Shown here in pieces: positions 42,119-50,366 of a stretch of 50,366 bases of DNA (position 1 is the stretch's first letter; every line of letters begins with the position of its first letter). A program made the translations under genes and the position numbers. The notes under the pieces are model-generated. The model saw only the letters and a list, made by a program, of their open reading frames with translations, ran no database searches and was not told the origin of the DNA. The stretch is from Bacteroidota bacterium (GTDB lineage Bacteria; Bacteroidota; Bacteroidia; Bacteroidales; PUMT01), in NCBI GenBank assembly GCA_003554865.1, contig PWHJ01000174.1:1-50366 (forward strand), written 5' to 3'.

Positions 42119-43645
42119 ATGGTTGCCGATAAAAGGCTGATTCTTTTAATACTTGACGGCTGGGGTGTGGGCGATGACTCAAAAGGAAATGTTATACACA
42201 ATGCCGATACCCCTTTTATGGATTCCCTTTACAAGAGGTACCCTAATTCAATGCTGCAGGCAAGCGGCGATTATGTGGGTTTGCCGGATGGGCAGATGGG
42301 AAATTCCGAAGTGGGCCATCTTAATATTGGCGCCGGCAGGAAAGTATATCAGGATCTTGTAAAAATAAACCTTGCAATAAAGGATAATACAATATACCGT
42401 AACAAGGTACTCAATGAAGCCTTATCCTATGCAAGAGATAATGATAAAAGTGTTCATTTTCTCGGCCTGGTAAGTGAAGGGGGCGTTCACTCATCTCAAA
42501 GCCACCTTCACAAACTTTGTGATATAGCCGGAGAGTATGGGCTTGAGAAGGTTTTTGTGCATGCCTTTACAGATGGAAGGGATACGGATCCCTACAGCGG
42601 GCTGGGTTATTTGAGGGAGCTTGAGTCTCACGTTGAAAGATCGGGTGCCCGGATTGCCTCTGTTGTGGGAAGGTATTATGCGATGGACAGGGACAAAAGA
42701 TGGGAACGGGTAAAGGAAGCTTATGACCTGCTGGTACACGGGAAAGGAAAACATGCAGAGGATATTGCAGCCGCTGTCAAGGAGTCATATGAGCAAGGGG
42801 TTACCGATGAATTTATAAAGCCCATAGTCAGGGTGAACAAAAAAAACGAACCTTTAGCAAAGATTGCCCGGGGGGATGTGGTTATTTGTTTTAATTTCAG
42901 GACCGACAGGTTGCGTGAACTGACACAGGTCCTCACCCAGAGGGACTTCCCCGAATACGGTATGAAAACCTTGCCTCTTCATTATGTTACTATGACGCGG
43001 TATGACGATACATTTAAAAATGTGAAAGTTTTGTTCGACAAGGAGCATGTCAATAATACCCTTGGAGAGGTGATTGCCGCTGCCGGGAAAAAACAGCTCA
43101 GGATCACCGAAACCGAAAAGTACGGTCACGTGACATTTTTCTTTTCAGGGGGCAGGGAAGAGGAGTTTGAAAATGAAAAGAGAATCCTGATACCCTCTCC
43201 TAAGGTTCGAACATATGATCTGCAGCCTGAGATGAGTGCATTTGGTGTCAGGGATGCAGTTGTTGAAGAGCTGGATAAAGGTGAGCATGATTTTATTTGC
43301 CTCAATTTTGCCAATTGCGATATGGTTGGGCACACGGGGGTTTATGAAGCTATCAGAGAGGCGGTTGAGGCGGTTGACAAATGTGTTGAAGGGGTTGTGA
43401 AGGCTGCATTGAAAAACGGTTATATTCCCCTTATTATAGCCGATCATGGGAATGCCGATAATGCAGTCAACACAGACGGCTCACCCAATACAGCTCACTC
43501 GATGAACCCCGTCCCGTGCATACTTGTATCGGACAGCTATGAAAAAATTGGAAACGGTATACTGGCCGATGTTGCGCCTACTGTTTTAAATATTATGGGG
43601 TTGCCCGTTCCCCGGGAGATGACGGGCAAATCAATGCTTGAATAA
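42119..43645 (+). CDS. gpmI: 2,3-bisphosphoglycerate-independent phosphoglycerate mutase
   Basis: A cytoplasmic manganese enzyme of glycolysis and gluconeogenesis that interconverts 3- and 2-phosphoglycerate. It belongs to the alkaline phosphatase superfamily. Metal site and active-site residues are visible: ILDGWGVG at the start, the nucleophile Ser63 in [50 protein letters not shown] and ADHGNADN. The length of 508 is standard. A DUF3109 gene follows after six bases and is likely cotranscribed. Confidence 0.96.
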   Translation: MVADKRLILLILDGWGVGDDSKGNVIHNADTPFMDSLYKRYPNSMLQASGDYVGLPDGQMGNSEVGHLNIGAGRKVYQDLVKINLAIKDNTIYRNKVLNEALSYARDNDKSVHFLGLVSEGGVHSSQSHLHKLCDIAGEYGLEKVFVHAFTDGRDTDPYSGLGYLRELESHVERSGARIASVVGRYYAMDRDKRWERVKEAYDLLVHGKGKHAEDIAAAVKESYEQGVTDEFIKPIVRVNKKNEPLAKIARGDVVICFNFRTDRLRELTQVLTQRDFPEYGMKTLPLHYVTMTRYDDTFKNVKVLFDKEHVNNTLGEVIAAAGKKQLRITETEKYGHVTFFFSGGREEEFENEKRILIPSPKVRTYDLQPEMSAFGVRDAVVEELDKGEHDFICLNFANCDMVGHTGVYEAIREAVEAVDKCVEGVVKAALKNGYIPLIIADHGNADNAVNTDGSPNTAHSMNPVPCILVSDSYEKIGNGILADVAPTVLNIMGLPVPREMTGKSMLE

Positions 43646-43651
43646 ATTGTT

Positions 43652-44227
43652 ATGCTTCAGATTGAAGATAAAGTAATAAGTCTGGACTTGCTGGAGGAGA
43701 AATTTTCCTGCAACCTGGAAAATTGCAAGGGAGCCTGCTGTGTTGTGGGAGATGCCGGTGCACCTCTGGAAGAGGAGGAAACAAAGCTAATTGAGGAAAT
43801 ATTTCCCCGTCTTGTTCCCTTTCTTTCAGCCCGGGCGGTTGACTCCGTAAAAAAACAGGGTGTATATGTAATAGATAGCGACGGAGATAAAGTAACTCCT
43901 TTGCTTGATGACAAGGAGTGTGTGTATGCAATTTTTGAAAACGGGATAGCCCGTTGTGCGATAGAAAAAGCTTACAATGAAGGTGTAATATCGTTTCAAA
44001 AGCCGGTCTCCTGCCATCTTTACCCTTTGAGGATAAAGAAATACAGGGATTTTTTTGCTTTAAACTATGAGCGCTGGCATTTTTGCGATTCCGCTGTTAA
44101 AAAAGGGAAGACTCTGGGTCTCCCCCTTTACAGGTTTTGCCAGTCACCTCTTGAACGAAAATTCGGGAAGGAGTTTTACCAAAAGCTTGGTCATGCAGCT
44201 GAGCATTTGAAAAAACAGGGCAGGTAA
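43652..44227 (+). CDS. DUF3109 cysteine-cluster protein
   Basis: A small 191-residue cytoplasmic protein with nine cysteines. The N-terminal cluster C20-x4-C25-x3-CC (29-30) and later cysteines at about 90, 102, 121, 145 and 163 (PVSCHLYPLRI, WHFCDSA, RFCQSPLE) suggest a metal site, either iron-sulfur or zinc. This matches DUF3109, which resembles the CxxxCxxCC family of YkgJ-like proteins. Function is unknown. It follows gpmI by six bases. Confidence 0.82.
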   Translation: MLQIEDKVISLDLLEEKFSCNLENCKGACCVVGDAGAPLEEEETKLIEEIFPRLVPFLSARAVDSVKKQGVYVIDSDGDKVTPLLDDKECVYAIFENGIARCAIEKAYNEGVISFQKPVSCHLYPLRIKKYRDFFALNYERWHFCDSAVKKGKTLGLPLYRFCQSPLERKFGKEFYQKLGHAAEHLKKQGR

Positions 44228-44392
44228 AATCAAAAAGACTTTGAGTTTGCAGAACCTGTTTGAATATGAGCTTCAGCTAATGGTTGCTGAAGCCGGCACA
44301 ATCTGTATGTTTTTAACAATAAATTGAGCAGTTAGGTTTATTTTGCAAAAAATTAATAATATTGTGTAGTTTAAAATCTAAAACTTTTTTAT

Positions 44393-45766
44393 ATGAAGGA
44401 AAAAATTGTTGATTATATCGAATCCAACAGGGACCGTTTTCTTGAGGAGCTTTTCGGCCTTCTGCAAATCCCTTCCATTAGTGCCAGGAGTGAACATAAG
44501 GAAGATATGTATAAGACTGCCGAATATCTCAAGAAGAGCCTGCTGGATGCCGGTGCCGACAGTGCGGAAGTAATGCCTACTGACGGCCATCCGGTTGTTT
44601 ATGGTGAAAAAATCATAGATCCGTCCAAACCCACTGTCATGGTCTACGGTCATTACGATGTGCAGCCGGTTGAGCCTCTTGATCTTTGGAAGTCCGAGCC
44701 TTTTAAGCCGGAAATACGTGATGGGAAAATTTGGGCCCGTGGTGCGGATGACGATAAGGGACAGCTTTATATGCATGTCAAGGCGTTCGAGTTTCTTGTC
44801 AGTGAAGGGGAGCTTCCCTGCAATGTTAAATTCATGATCGAGGGCGAGGAAGAAGTAGGTTCGCCCAACCTGGGAAAATTTTGTAAAGAAAACAAAGAAA
44901 AGCTTAAGAGCGATATTATTCTGGTATCCGACACTACCATGATAGGTCAGGATGCACCTTCAATAACTACCGGTTTGAGGGGATTAAGCTATATGGAGGT
45001 TGAGGTTACCGGACCGAACCGTGACCTTCATTCCGGACTTTACGGAGGGGCGGTAGCAAATCCCATAAATATGCTTGCAAAAATGATAGCTTCTCTTACC
45101 GATGAGAACAACCGCATTACAATACCGGGATTTTATGATGATGTTATAGAAGTTAGCAAGGAAGAGAGGGAGGAAATGGCCAAAGCGCCTTTTGATGTGG
45201 AGAAGTATAAAAAAGAGATTGATATTGATGAGGTGGTCGGTGAAAAAGGCTTTTCCACCATTGAGCGCACAGGGATCAGGCCTTCTCTTGATGTGAACGG
45301 CATATGGGGAGGATATACCGGAGAAGGAGCCAAGACCGTATTGCCTTCAAAGGCTTATGCAAAAATTTCGATGAGACTGGTGCCTAATCAGAAATCCGAA
45401 AAAATTGACAAGCTGTTCATTAATCATTTTGAATCAATAGCTCCTCCCGGAGTGAGGGTTAAAGCCCGTAAGCTTCACGGAGGAGAGGGGTATGTTTCTC
45501 CAACCGACCAGCCCGCTTACCGTGCTGCAAGCAAAGCTTATGAAGAGGCTTTTGGTATAAAGCCTATCCCTTTCAGAAGCGGTGGCAGTATACCGATCAT
45601 CCCCCTGTTTGAAGAGGTTTTGGGAGTGAAATCAATACTTATGGGATTTGGCCTGGAATCCGATGCCATCCATTCACCCAATGAGAATTATCCGTTGTGG
45701 AATTTCTTCAAAGGCATAGAGACAATTCCTCTTTTCTACAAGCATTATTCTGAGATGGCTAAGTAA
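44393..45766 (+). CDS. M20-family dipeptidase
   Basis: A cytoplasmic metallopeptidase of 457 residues (M20/CNDP-like dipeptidase). The metal and catalytic residues are in place: YGHYDVQP (H87, D89), ARGADDDKGQ (D119-D121), the catalytic MIEGEEEVGSPN (E152-E153), VSDTTM, and the C-terminal His of DAIHSPNENYPLWNF. The central lid domain (about 205-330) contains LHSGLYGGAVANP. It stands alone, 165 bases after the DUF3109 gene, and is followed by a strong terminator. Confidence 0.93.
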   Translation: MKEKIVDYIESNRDRFLEELFGLLQIPSISARSEHKEDMYKTAEYLKKSLLDAGADSAEVMPTDGHPVVYGEKIIDPSKPTVMVYGHYDVQPVEPLDLWKSEPFKPEIRDGKIWARGADDDKGQLYMHVKAFEFLVSEGELPCNVKFMIEGEEEVGSPNLGKFCKENKEKLKSDIILVSDTTMIGQDAPSITTGLRGLSYMEVEVTGPNRDLHSGLYGGAVANPINMLAKMIASLTDENNRITIPGFYDDVIEVSKEEREEMAKAPFDVEKYKKEIDIDEVVGEKGFSTIERTGIRPSLDVNGIWGGYTGEGAKTVLPSKAYAKISMRLVPNQKSEKIDKLFINHFESIAPPGVRVKARKLHGGEGYVSPTDQPAYRAASKAYEEAFGIKPIPFRSGGSIPIIPLFEEVLGVKSILMGFGLESDAIHSPNENYPLWNFFKGIETIPLFYKHYSEMAK

Positions 45767-45795
45767 TTAACCACCTTTTTAGTCAAATAAATTAA

Positions 45796-45827
45796 AGGTC
45801 GCCCCAAAACGGGGCGGCCTTTTTTTA
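45796..45827 (+). terminator. Rho-independent terminator after the M20 dipeptidase
   Basis: AGGTCGCCCC and GGGGCGGCCT form a 10-base stem with one T-G wobble around a five-base loop, followed by seven T. It begins 29 bases after the dipeptidase stop codon. Confidence 0.9.
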
Positions 45828-45844
45828 GGTGTGCTACTTTCCTT

Positions 45845-45890
45845 ACCAACAGGATGCAAGTCCTGAGCGGACCTTGTTGGTGTTTTTTTT
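45845..45890 (+). terminator. Second hairpin with T8 tract
   Basis: ACCAACA (45845-45851) pairs with TGTTGGT (45875-45881), enclosing a smaller GTCC/GGAC hairpin. Eight T follow almost directly (45883-45890). It could be a back-up terminator or the 3' end of a short RNA. A further C5/G5 inverted repeat follows at 45897-45915. Confidence 0.5.
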
Positions 45891-45937
45891 GCCCTGCCCC
45901 CTACAAAAAAGGGGGGGTGTTAATAAAAAAAAGCTGA

Positions 45938-45960
45938 TTTTTGATAATTATTATCAAAAA
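45938..45960. promoter_or_regulatory. 23-base perfect palindrome upstream of glnN
   Basis: Two 11-base arms (TTTTTGATAAT and ATTATCAAAAA) flank a single central T. The centre lies 70 bases before the glnN start and about 40-45 bases upstream of the -7 box, a common place for an activator site. The core GATAAT-T-ATTATC has the 6-1-6 form of a Fur box, and TTGAT...ATCAA also recalls FNR/CRP half-sites, although with a 7-base rather than 4-base spacer. The binding protein is unknown. Confidence 0.6.
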
Positions 45961-45986
45961 ATGCAGGGGGTGTATTTAAAAAAACG

Positions 45987-45994
45987 TAGTTTTG
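45987..45994 (+). promoter_or_regulatory. Promoter -7 box of glnN
   Basis: TAGTTTTG is an exact TAnnTTTG match, 24 bases before the glnN start. There is no TTTG at the -33 position, which fits an activator-dependent promoter. Confidence 0.5.
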
Positions 45995-46018
45995 CGATAA
46001 GCATATAAAAAAAATTTT

Positions 46019-48211
46019 ATGGGAGTACTAAGATTTACAGCTTTGGATGAAGCTCTTTCAAGAAAACCGCAGCGGGTTGAGTATCCCTCGGTTAAAACCT
46101 CCGAATATTTCGGTATTGATGTTTTTGACGGAAAAAAAATGCAGGAATTCTTATCCCGCGAGTCATATTTAAGCATAACGGATGCTGTTGAACGCGGAAA
46201 AAGCCTGAACAGAAAAGTAGCCGATCAGATTGCTTCAGGTATGAAAGCATGGGCGGTAGAGCGCGGAGCAACCCATTATACTCACTGGTTTCATCCCCTT
46301 ACAGGAATGACTGCCGAAAAGCATGATGCATTTGTGGAATCGTTCCCTGGCGTGGGTGTAATGGAAAATTTCGACGGCGGAAAGCTTGTCCAGCAGGAAC
46401 CGGATGCCTCAAGTTTTCCAAGCGGAGGTATGCGCAATACATTTGAAGCAAGGGGATATACTGCATGGGATCCTTCTTCTCCCGCATTTGTTATGGATAA
46501 TACACTTTGTATACCCTCGGTTTTTGTATCCTTCAAAGGAGATTCCCTTGATTACAAGACCCCTTTAATGAAATCTCTTTCCGTTCTGGAAGAAGCTGCA
46601 GTTGATGTTTGCGGATATTTTGACAGGAACATTAACCGGGTGGATGTGACCCTTGGTTGCGAACAGGAATATTTTCTTGTTGATGAGTCGCTTTATAATG
46701 CACGTCCAGACCTCAAGCTTACCGAACGTACACTTATGGGCCACTCTTCTGCAAAAGACCAGCAGCTGGCAGATCATTACTTCGGCTCAATTCCTCGCCG
46801 GGTTAAGTCTTTTATGAGCGACTTTGAAATTGAGGCATACAAGCTTGGCATTCCGGTTAAAACACGTCACAATGAGGTGGCTCCAAATCAGTACGAATGT
46901 GCCCCTGTTTACGAAGAAGCAAATCTTGCGGCAGATCACAACCAGTTGCTGATGACGGTTATGAAAAAAGTTGCTGCCCGTCACGGGTTCCGGGTTCTTT
47001 TTCATGAAAAACCCTACAAGGGAATAAACGGTTCAGGCAAACATTGTAACTGGTCAATGATTACTGATACAGGGGTTAACTTGCTTTCACCCGGAAAGAC
47101 ACCTAAAAACAACCTGCTTTTTATCACTTTTCTTGTCAACATAGTAAAAAGTGTATTCGAAAACCAGGATCTGCTAAGGGCAAGTATTGTATCTTTGGGA
47201 AATGAGACGCGCCTGGGTGCAGATGAGGCGCCTCCTTCAATAATGTCTGTTTTTCTGGGATCACAGATGAATTCAATCCTTGATGATATTGTAAACCGGG
47301 TGACGGAGCAAAAAATGAGTCCGGATCTAAAAGCCGAGCTCAAGCTTGATGTGGGTAAAATTCCTGAGCTGCTGCCAGACAATACAGACCGCAATCGCAC
47401 CTCTCCTTTTGCTTTTACGGGAAACAGGTTTGAATTCAGGGCGGTCGGCTCCTCAGCAAATGTTGCCGCTCCAATGATCGTGCTCAATACAATAGTTGCA
47501 GATCAGTTAAAGGAGTTTAAAACCACGGTGGATAAGGTTATAACTTCCAGAAATATTAAAAAGGATGAAGCAGTATTTCAGGTTTTGAAGGAATACATTA
47601 TCAAATCCAGAAATGTGCTGTTTGACGGTGACGGGTATTCCTCCGCGTGGAATGAGGAGGCTGCACGAAGGGGGCTTACCAACTTAAAGGATGTGCTTAC
47701 TTCAATGGAGGCTATTGTTAGCGAGCAGTCAAAAACACTTTTTTCCCGCAACAAGGTTTTATCAGAGAGGGAGTTGGAAGCTCGCTACGGTATAAGTCTT
47801 GAAAAATACACAAAAAAATTGCAGATAGAGGCAAGGGTTTTGGGTGATTTGTCAGTTAATCACATTTTACCCACCGTTTACCGTTACCAGAATATTCTTA
47901 TAGAAAATGTAAAGGGTTTGCGAGAACTCTTTCCTGAAGAAGAATATAAAAAGCTGGCCGGCAACCAGCTGCAGACCATAAAAGAGATTTCCGAAAGAGC
48001 TGACCTTGTAAGATCAATGGTTTACGAGATGATTGAAGAGAGGAAAAAGGCCAATGTAATTGACAATATTAAAAAAAAAGCAGAAAAATATTCCGAAAAT
48101 GTAAAACCTTACCTTGATAAAATACGTTATCAAATTGATCACCTTGAGCTGATCGTGGATGATGGTATTTGGCCACTTCCAAAATACAGGGAATTGCTTT
48201 TTACAAAGTAA
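46019..48211 (+). CDS. glnN: Glutamine synthetase type III
   Basis: ATP-dependent ligation of ammonia to glutamate, the main ammonia-assimilation step. At 730 residues it is the GSIII class typical of Bacteroidota, not GSI (about 470). Signatures include RGATHYTHWFHPLTGMTAEK near the N-terminus, GCEQEYFLVD, LMGHSSAKDQQLADHYFGSI, RHNEVAPNQYECAPVYEEAN, ADHNQLLMTV and the ATP-site KGINGSGKHCNWSM, then TGNRFEFRAVGSSANVA. The C-terminal helical region (about 600-730) is the GSIII-specific extension. The gene has its own promoter region with a palindrome. No PII or amtB gene is adjacent. Confidence 0.96.
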   Translation: MGVLRFTALDEALSRKPQRVEYPSVKTSEYFGIDVFDGKKMQEFLSRESYLSITDAVERGKSLNRKVADQIASGMKAWAVERGATHYTHWFHPLTGMTAEKHDAFVESFPGVGVMENFDGGKLVQQEPDASSFPSGGMRNTFEARGYTAWDPSSPAFVMDNTLCIPSVFVSFKGDSLDYKTPLMKSLSVLEEAAVDVCGYFDRNINRVDVTLGCEQEYFLVDESLYNARPDLKLTERTLMGHSSAKDQQLADHYFGSIPRRVKSFMSDFEIEAYKLGIPVKTRHNEVAPNQYECAPVYEEANLAADHNQLLMTVMKKVAARHGFRVLFHEKPYKGINGSGKHCNWSMITDTGVNLLSPGKTPKNNLLFITFLVNIVKSVFENQDLLRASIVSLGNETRLGADEAPPSIMSVFLGSQMNSILDDIVNRVTEQKMSPDLKAELKLDVGKIPELLPDNTDRNRTSPFAFTGNRFEFRAVGSSANVAAPMIVLNTIVADQLKEFKTTVDKVITSRNIKKDEAVFQVLKEYIIKSRNVLFDGDGYSSAWNEEAARRGLTNLKDVLTSMEAIVSEQSKTLFSRNKVLSERELEARYGISLEKYTKKLQIEARVLGDLSVNHILPTVYRYQNILIENVKGLRELFPEEEYKKLAGNQLQTIKEISERADLVRSMVYEMIEERKKANVIDNIKKKAEKYSENVKPYLDKIRYQIDHLELIVDDGIWPLPKYRELLFTK

Positions 48212-48335
48212 AATTTAAACCCTGAGTTTAGGTGTATGAATTAGTGAACTTTTTTTGCCAATTTTGTTAAAAACATTGTAATTGCTGCCTTTTTGAATTA
48301 AAATTTTCTACTTTTACCTGATACGGGAAATTATT

Positions 48336-48343
48336 TAATTTTG
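48336..48343 (+). promoter_or_regulatory. Possible -7 box very close to the start of the PorE-like gene
   Basis: TAATTTTG matches TAnnTTTG exactly but ends only five bases before the ATG at 48349. If used, the mRNA would be almost leaderless. A chance match in AT-rich DNA is a fair alternative. Confidence 0.25.
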
Positions 48344-48348
48344 TAATA

Positions 48349-50331
48349 ATGAGGATTCGTTTCATTTCGGTTTGTTTTCTGGTTTTTATTTTTTCATTTC
48401 AAACCTTGTCGGGTCAGTCAAGGCGAGTTGAGAGGGCCAATGAGGCTTATGAGGCGGGGAAGTATTACGAGGCTATAGAGTTGCTAAGGGAGGCCTACAC
48501 TACTGCAAATGATTTTGATTTGCGAACCGAAATGATATTCCGCCTTGCAAAAAGCTATTATAAGATAAGGAATGCTCCTCAGGCTGAGTTGTGGTTCAGA
48601 CACTCGGTCAATCGTGACTACCCGGATCCGGTTGTCCACTACTATTATGGCCAGGCACTTAAAATGAATGAAAAGTATGAGGAGGCGCTCGAGCAGTTTG
48701 AGATTTATGTTGACCTCGTTCCGGATGACCCCCGGGGTGAAAGCGGCATTGTTTCATGCAGGCTTGCAAAGGAATGGACGGAAAATCCGACCCCGTATGT
48801 AGTTGAAGAAATGAATTTTTTCAACTCCCGGCAAAGTGATTACAGTCCGGCTTTTGCCAGGGATGATTATTCAGTTGTTTTTTTTACATCTTCAAGGGAA
48901 AGCGACCTCTCAGATGAAAAACACGCTGTAACGGGAGAATATTTTTCCAATATTTTTATGAGCCGCCGGGACAGGCAGGGGCAATGGAGCACACCCGAAC
49001 CTGTTGAAGGTAATATCAACAGTGCATTTGAGGAGGGAACGCCTTCGCTCAGCGGTGATTATTCCACAATGTATTTTACAAGCTGCAGACCTTCAAGAGG
49101 TACGGCAGGATGTCAGATTTATGTTTCCTCCCGCCGTCGTGAAAGATGGAGGCGCCCCAGTGAGCTTGAACTTGCCCCTGACTCATTGATTGTTGCCCAC
49201 CCTGCAATATCTCCCGATGATCTCACACTGTACTTTACATCGGATATGCCTGGTGGATACGGGGGCAAGGATATATGGAAAGTTACCCGTAGAAGCAGGG
49301 ATGATTCATGGAGTGAACCGGTAAATCTCGGGCCGGAAATAAATACAAAAGGTAACGAGGTTTTCCCTTATGTTCACCCTGACGGTGCTCTTTATTTTTC
49401 CTCTGACGGTCATCCTGGTATGGGAGGTCTTGATATATTCAGAGCTGAAAAGGATGATGAGGGTAACTGGAATGTGAATAATATGGGGTATCCTGTAAAT
49501 TCGCATGCAGATGATTTTGGAATTGTCTTTGAAGAGGAAAAGGAAAGAGGGTACTTCAGCTCCAGCAGGGGCAGGGGGAATGTTGACAATATTTACTCTT
49601 TCCATCTTCCGCCTGTTGTGATCAATGCTGAAGGGGTGATAAAAGACCAGGAAACAGGGGAGCCGCTTCCGGGTTCAGTTGTGACCATGGTTGGCAGTGA
49701 CGGCACCATAATGGAAATGGATACCCGGGAAAATGCAAGTTTTCGCTTTACCATCCTGAAGCCTGATGTAGACTATATTTTTATGGCATCCATGGAAGGA
49801 TATTTGACCGGGAGAAAATCGATCACTACAAGCGGGTTGGATCGCAGCAAGGATTTTAAAGTTAATATAGAAATACAGTCATATGAAAGCCCCATTGAGC
49901 TGCCTGATATTTTATACGATTTTGCAAGATGGGAGCTTCGACCAGAGTCAAAGGATGCGCTGGACCGTCTTGTGAAAACGCTCAAGGACAATCCCCATGT
50001 AGTAATTGAACTGGCATCGCATACAGATTCCCGCGGAGAAGAGCAGTTCAATATGGAATTATCCCAGAAAAGAGCACAATCTGTTGTCAATTATCTTATA
50101 GAAAGCGGCATAGAGCAGGAAAGACTTGTTGCAAAGGGGTACGGTGAGACGCGTCCCAGGCAGGTGGATGAAGAGATGTCATCAAAGTTTCCTTTCCTGC
50201 CTGAAGGTGAGGTGTTGACCGAAGAATTTATCAATTCCCTCCCGGAAGAGGAGCAAAGGGAAGCGGCACACCAGATAAACAGGAGAACCGAATTCGAGGT
50301 TATTCGTGACGATTACGGCCAGCAGCAATAA
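48349..50331 (+). CDS. PorE-like OmpA-family protein (TPR, PD40 propeller, carboxypeptidase-like domain, OmpA)
   Basis: A 660-residue exported protein. A signal peptide (1-22, no lipobox) is followed by TPR repeats (about 28-140), a PD40/WD40-like propeller (about 155-415, for example YSPAFARDDYSVVFFTSSR, HPAISPDDLTLYFTSDMPGG, YVHPDGALYFSSDGHPGMGG), a carboxypeptidase-regulatory-like domain (about 425-510) and an OmpA peptidoglycan-binding domain (about 520-652, ELASHTDSRGEEQFNMELSQ, with D560 and R575 as diaminopimelate contacts). This is the architecture of PorE, a T9SS component that binds peptidoglycan. Paralogues with the same domains are common, and PorE is, as I recall, a lipoprotein, so orthology is not certain. 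It complements the OmpA-less protein at 13012. Confidence 0.85.
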   Translation: MRIRFISVCFLVFIFSFQTLSGQSRRVERANEAYEAGKYYEAIELLREAYTTANDFDLRTEMIFRLAKSYYKIRNAPQAELWFRHSVNRDYPDPVVHYYYGQALKMNEKYEEALEQFEIYVDLVPDDPRGESGIVSCRLAKEWTENPTPYVVEEMNFFNSRQSDYSPAFARDDYSVVFFTSSRESDLSDEKHAVTGEYFSNIFMSRRDRQGQWSTPEPVEGNINSAFEEGTPSLSGDYSTMYFTSCRPSRGTAGCQIYVSSRRRERWRRPSELELAPDSLIVAHPAISPDDLTLYFTSDMPGGYGGKDIWKVTRRSRDDSWSEPVNLGPEINTKGNEVFPYVHPDGALYFSSDGHPGMGGLDIFRAEKDDEGNWNVNNMGYPVNSHADDFGIVFEEEKERGYFSSSRGRGNVDNIYSFHLPPVVINAEGVIKDQETGEPLPGSVVTMVGSDGTIMEMDTRENASFRFTILKPDVDYIFMASMEGYLTGRKSITTSGLDRSKDFKVNIEIQSYESPIELPDILYDFARWELRPESKDALDRLVKTLKDNPHVVIELASHTDSRGEEQFNMELSQKRAQSVVNYLIESGIEQERLVAKGYGETRPRQVDEEMSSKFPFLPEGEVLTEEFINSLPEEEQREAAHQINRRTEFEVIRDDYGQQQ

Positions 50332-50366
50332 TACCCGCGGTCTCTTTCCATTGCAGCAATAATACC
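50322..50366. repeat. Direct repeat of 14 bases at the right end of the window
   Basis: GCAGCAATAATACC occurs at 50322-50335, across the stop of the PorE-like gene, and again at 50353-50366, the last bases of the window. The start-to-start distance is 31 bases. The array may continue beyond the window. Confidence 0.8.

Overview
This 50,366-base window is chromosomal DNA of a Bacteroidota bacterium, most likely class Bacteroidia and perhaps an environmental Marinilabiliales or Bacteroidales lineage. The evidence is the mix of type IX secretion (T9SS) parts (PorP/SprF-like protein, type B C-terminal sorting domain, PorE-like OmpA protein), a SusC/SusD pair, type III glutamine synthetase, the Bacteroidota-typical families DUF5686, DUF4783, DUF5723 and DUF3109, and exact TAnnTTTG promoter -7 boxes. 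I see no phage, plasmid, insertion sequence, CRISPR array or rRNA operon. One tRNA gene (Phe) is present. Short direct repeats lie at both extreme ends, which suggests the window may be a whole contig.

Layout from left to right. 1-8663: glmM (minus), then a plus-strand run of rluB, a DUF5686 outer-membrane protein, the ribosome-assembly GTPases era and der, and a pair made of a diiron hemerythrin protein and a LuxR-type regulator with a degenerate receiver. 8769-11933: a large propeller sensor ending in a SpoIIE-type phosphatase. 12021-18898: a four-gene minus-strand T9SS surface cassette of a glycine-rich, Ig-repeat type B substrate, its PorP/SprF partner, a PD40/PKD protein that lacks the usual OmpA domain, and an unrecognised secreted protein. 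19100-23334: rlmH followed by a 1,232-residue multi-membrane histidine kinase. 23545-24787: DUF4783 overlapping nadC. 24815-26769: an ECF sigma factor and a MerR/B12-binding regulator, a combination known elsewhere from light-responsive circuits. 26972-28842: an O-methyltransferase and an M16 peptidase.

From 29006: tRNA-Phe with a clear terminator, a lone WbpB-type UDP-GlcNAcA dehydrogenase, then the minus-strand run lipoprotein, DUF5723, lpxB. 35352-40476 is a SusC-SusD-lipoprotein operon closed by a strong terminator, with a 788-base AT-rich region upstream. 41265-50331 holds a DUF3267 membrane metalloprotease-like protein, gpmI with a DUF3109 protein, an M20 dipeptidase, glnN preceded by a striking 23-base palindrome, and a PorE-like TPR/PD40/OmpA protein.

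Most genes are ordinary housekeeping or envelope genes. The best candidates for new biology are the T9SS cassette with its unusual PD40/PKD member and unknown fourth gene, the hemerythrin/degenerate-regulator pair, the B12-MerR/sigma pair without pigment genes, and the operator-like palindrome in front of glnN. All functions are inferred from motifs read by eye. No database search was run.
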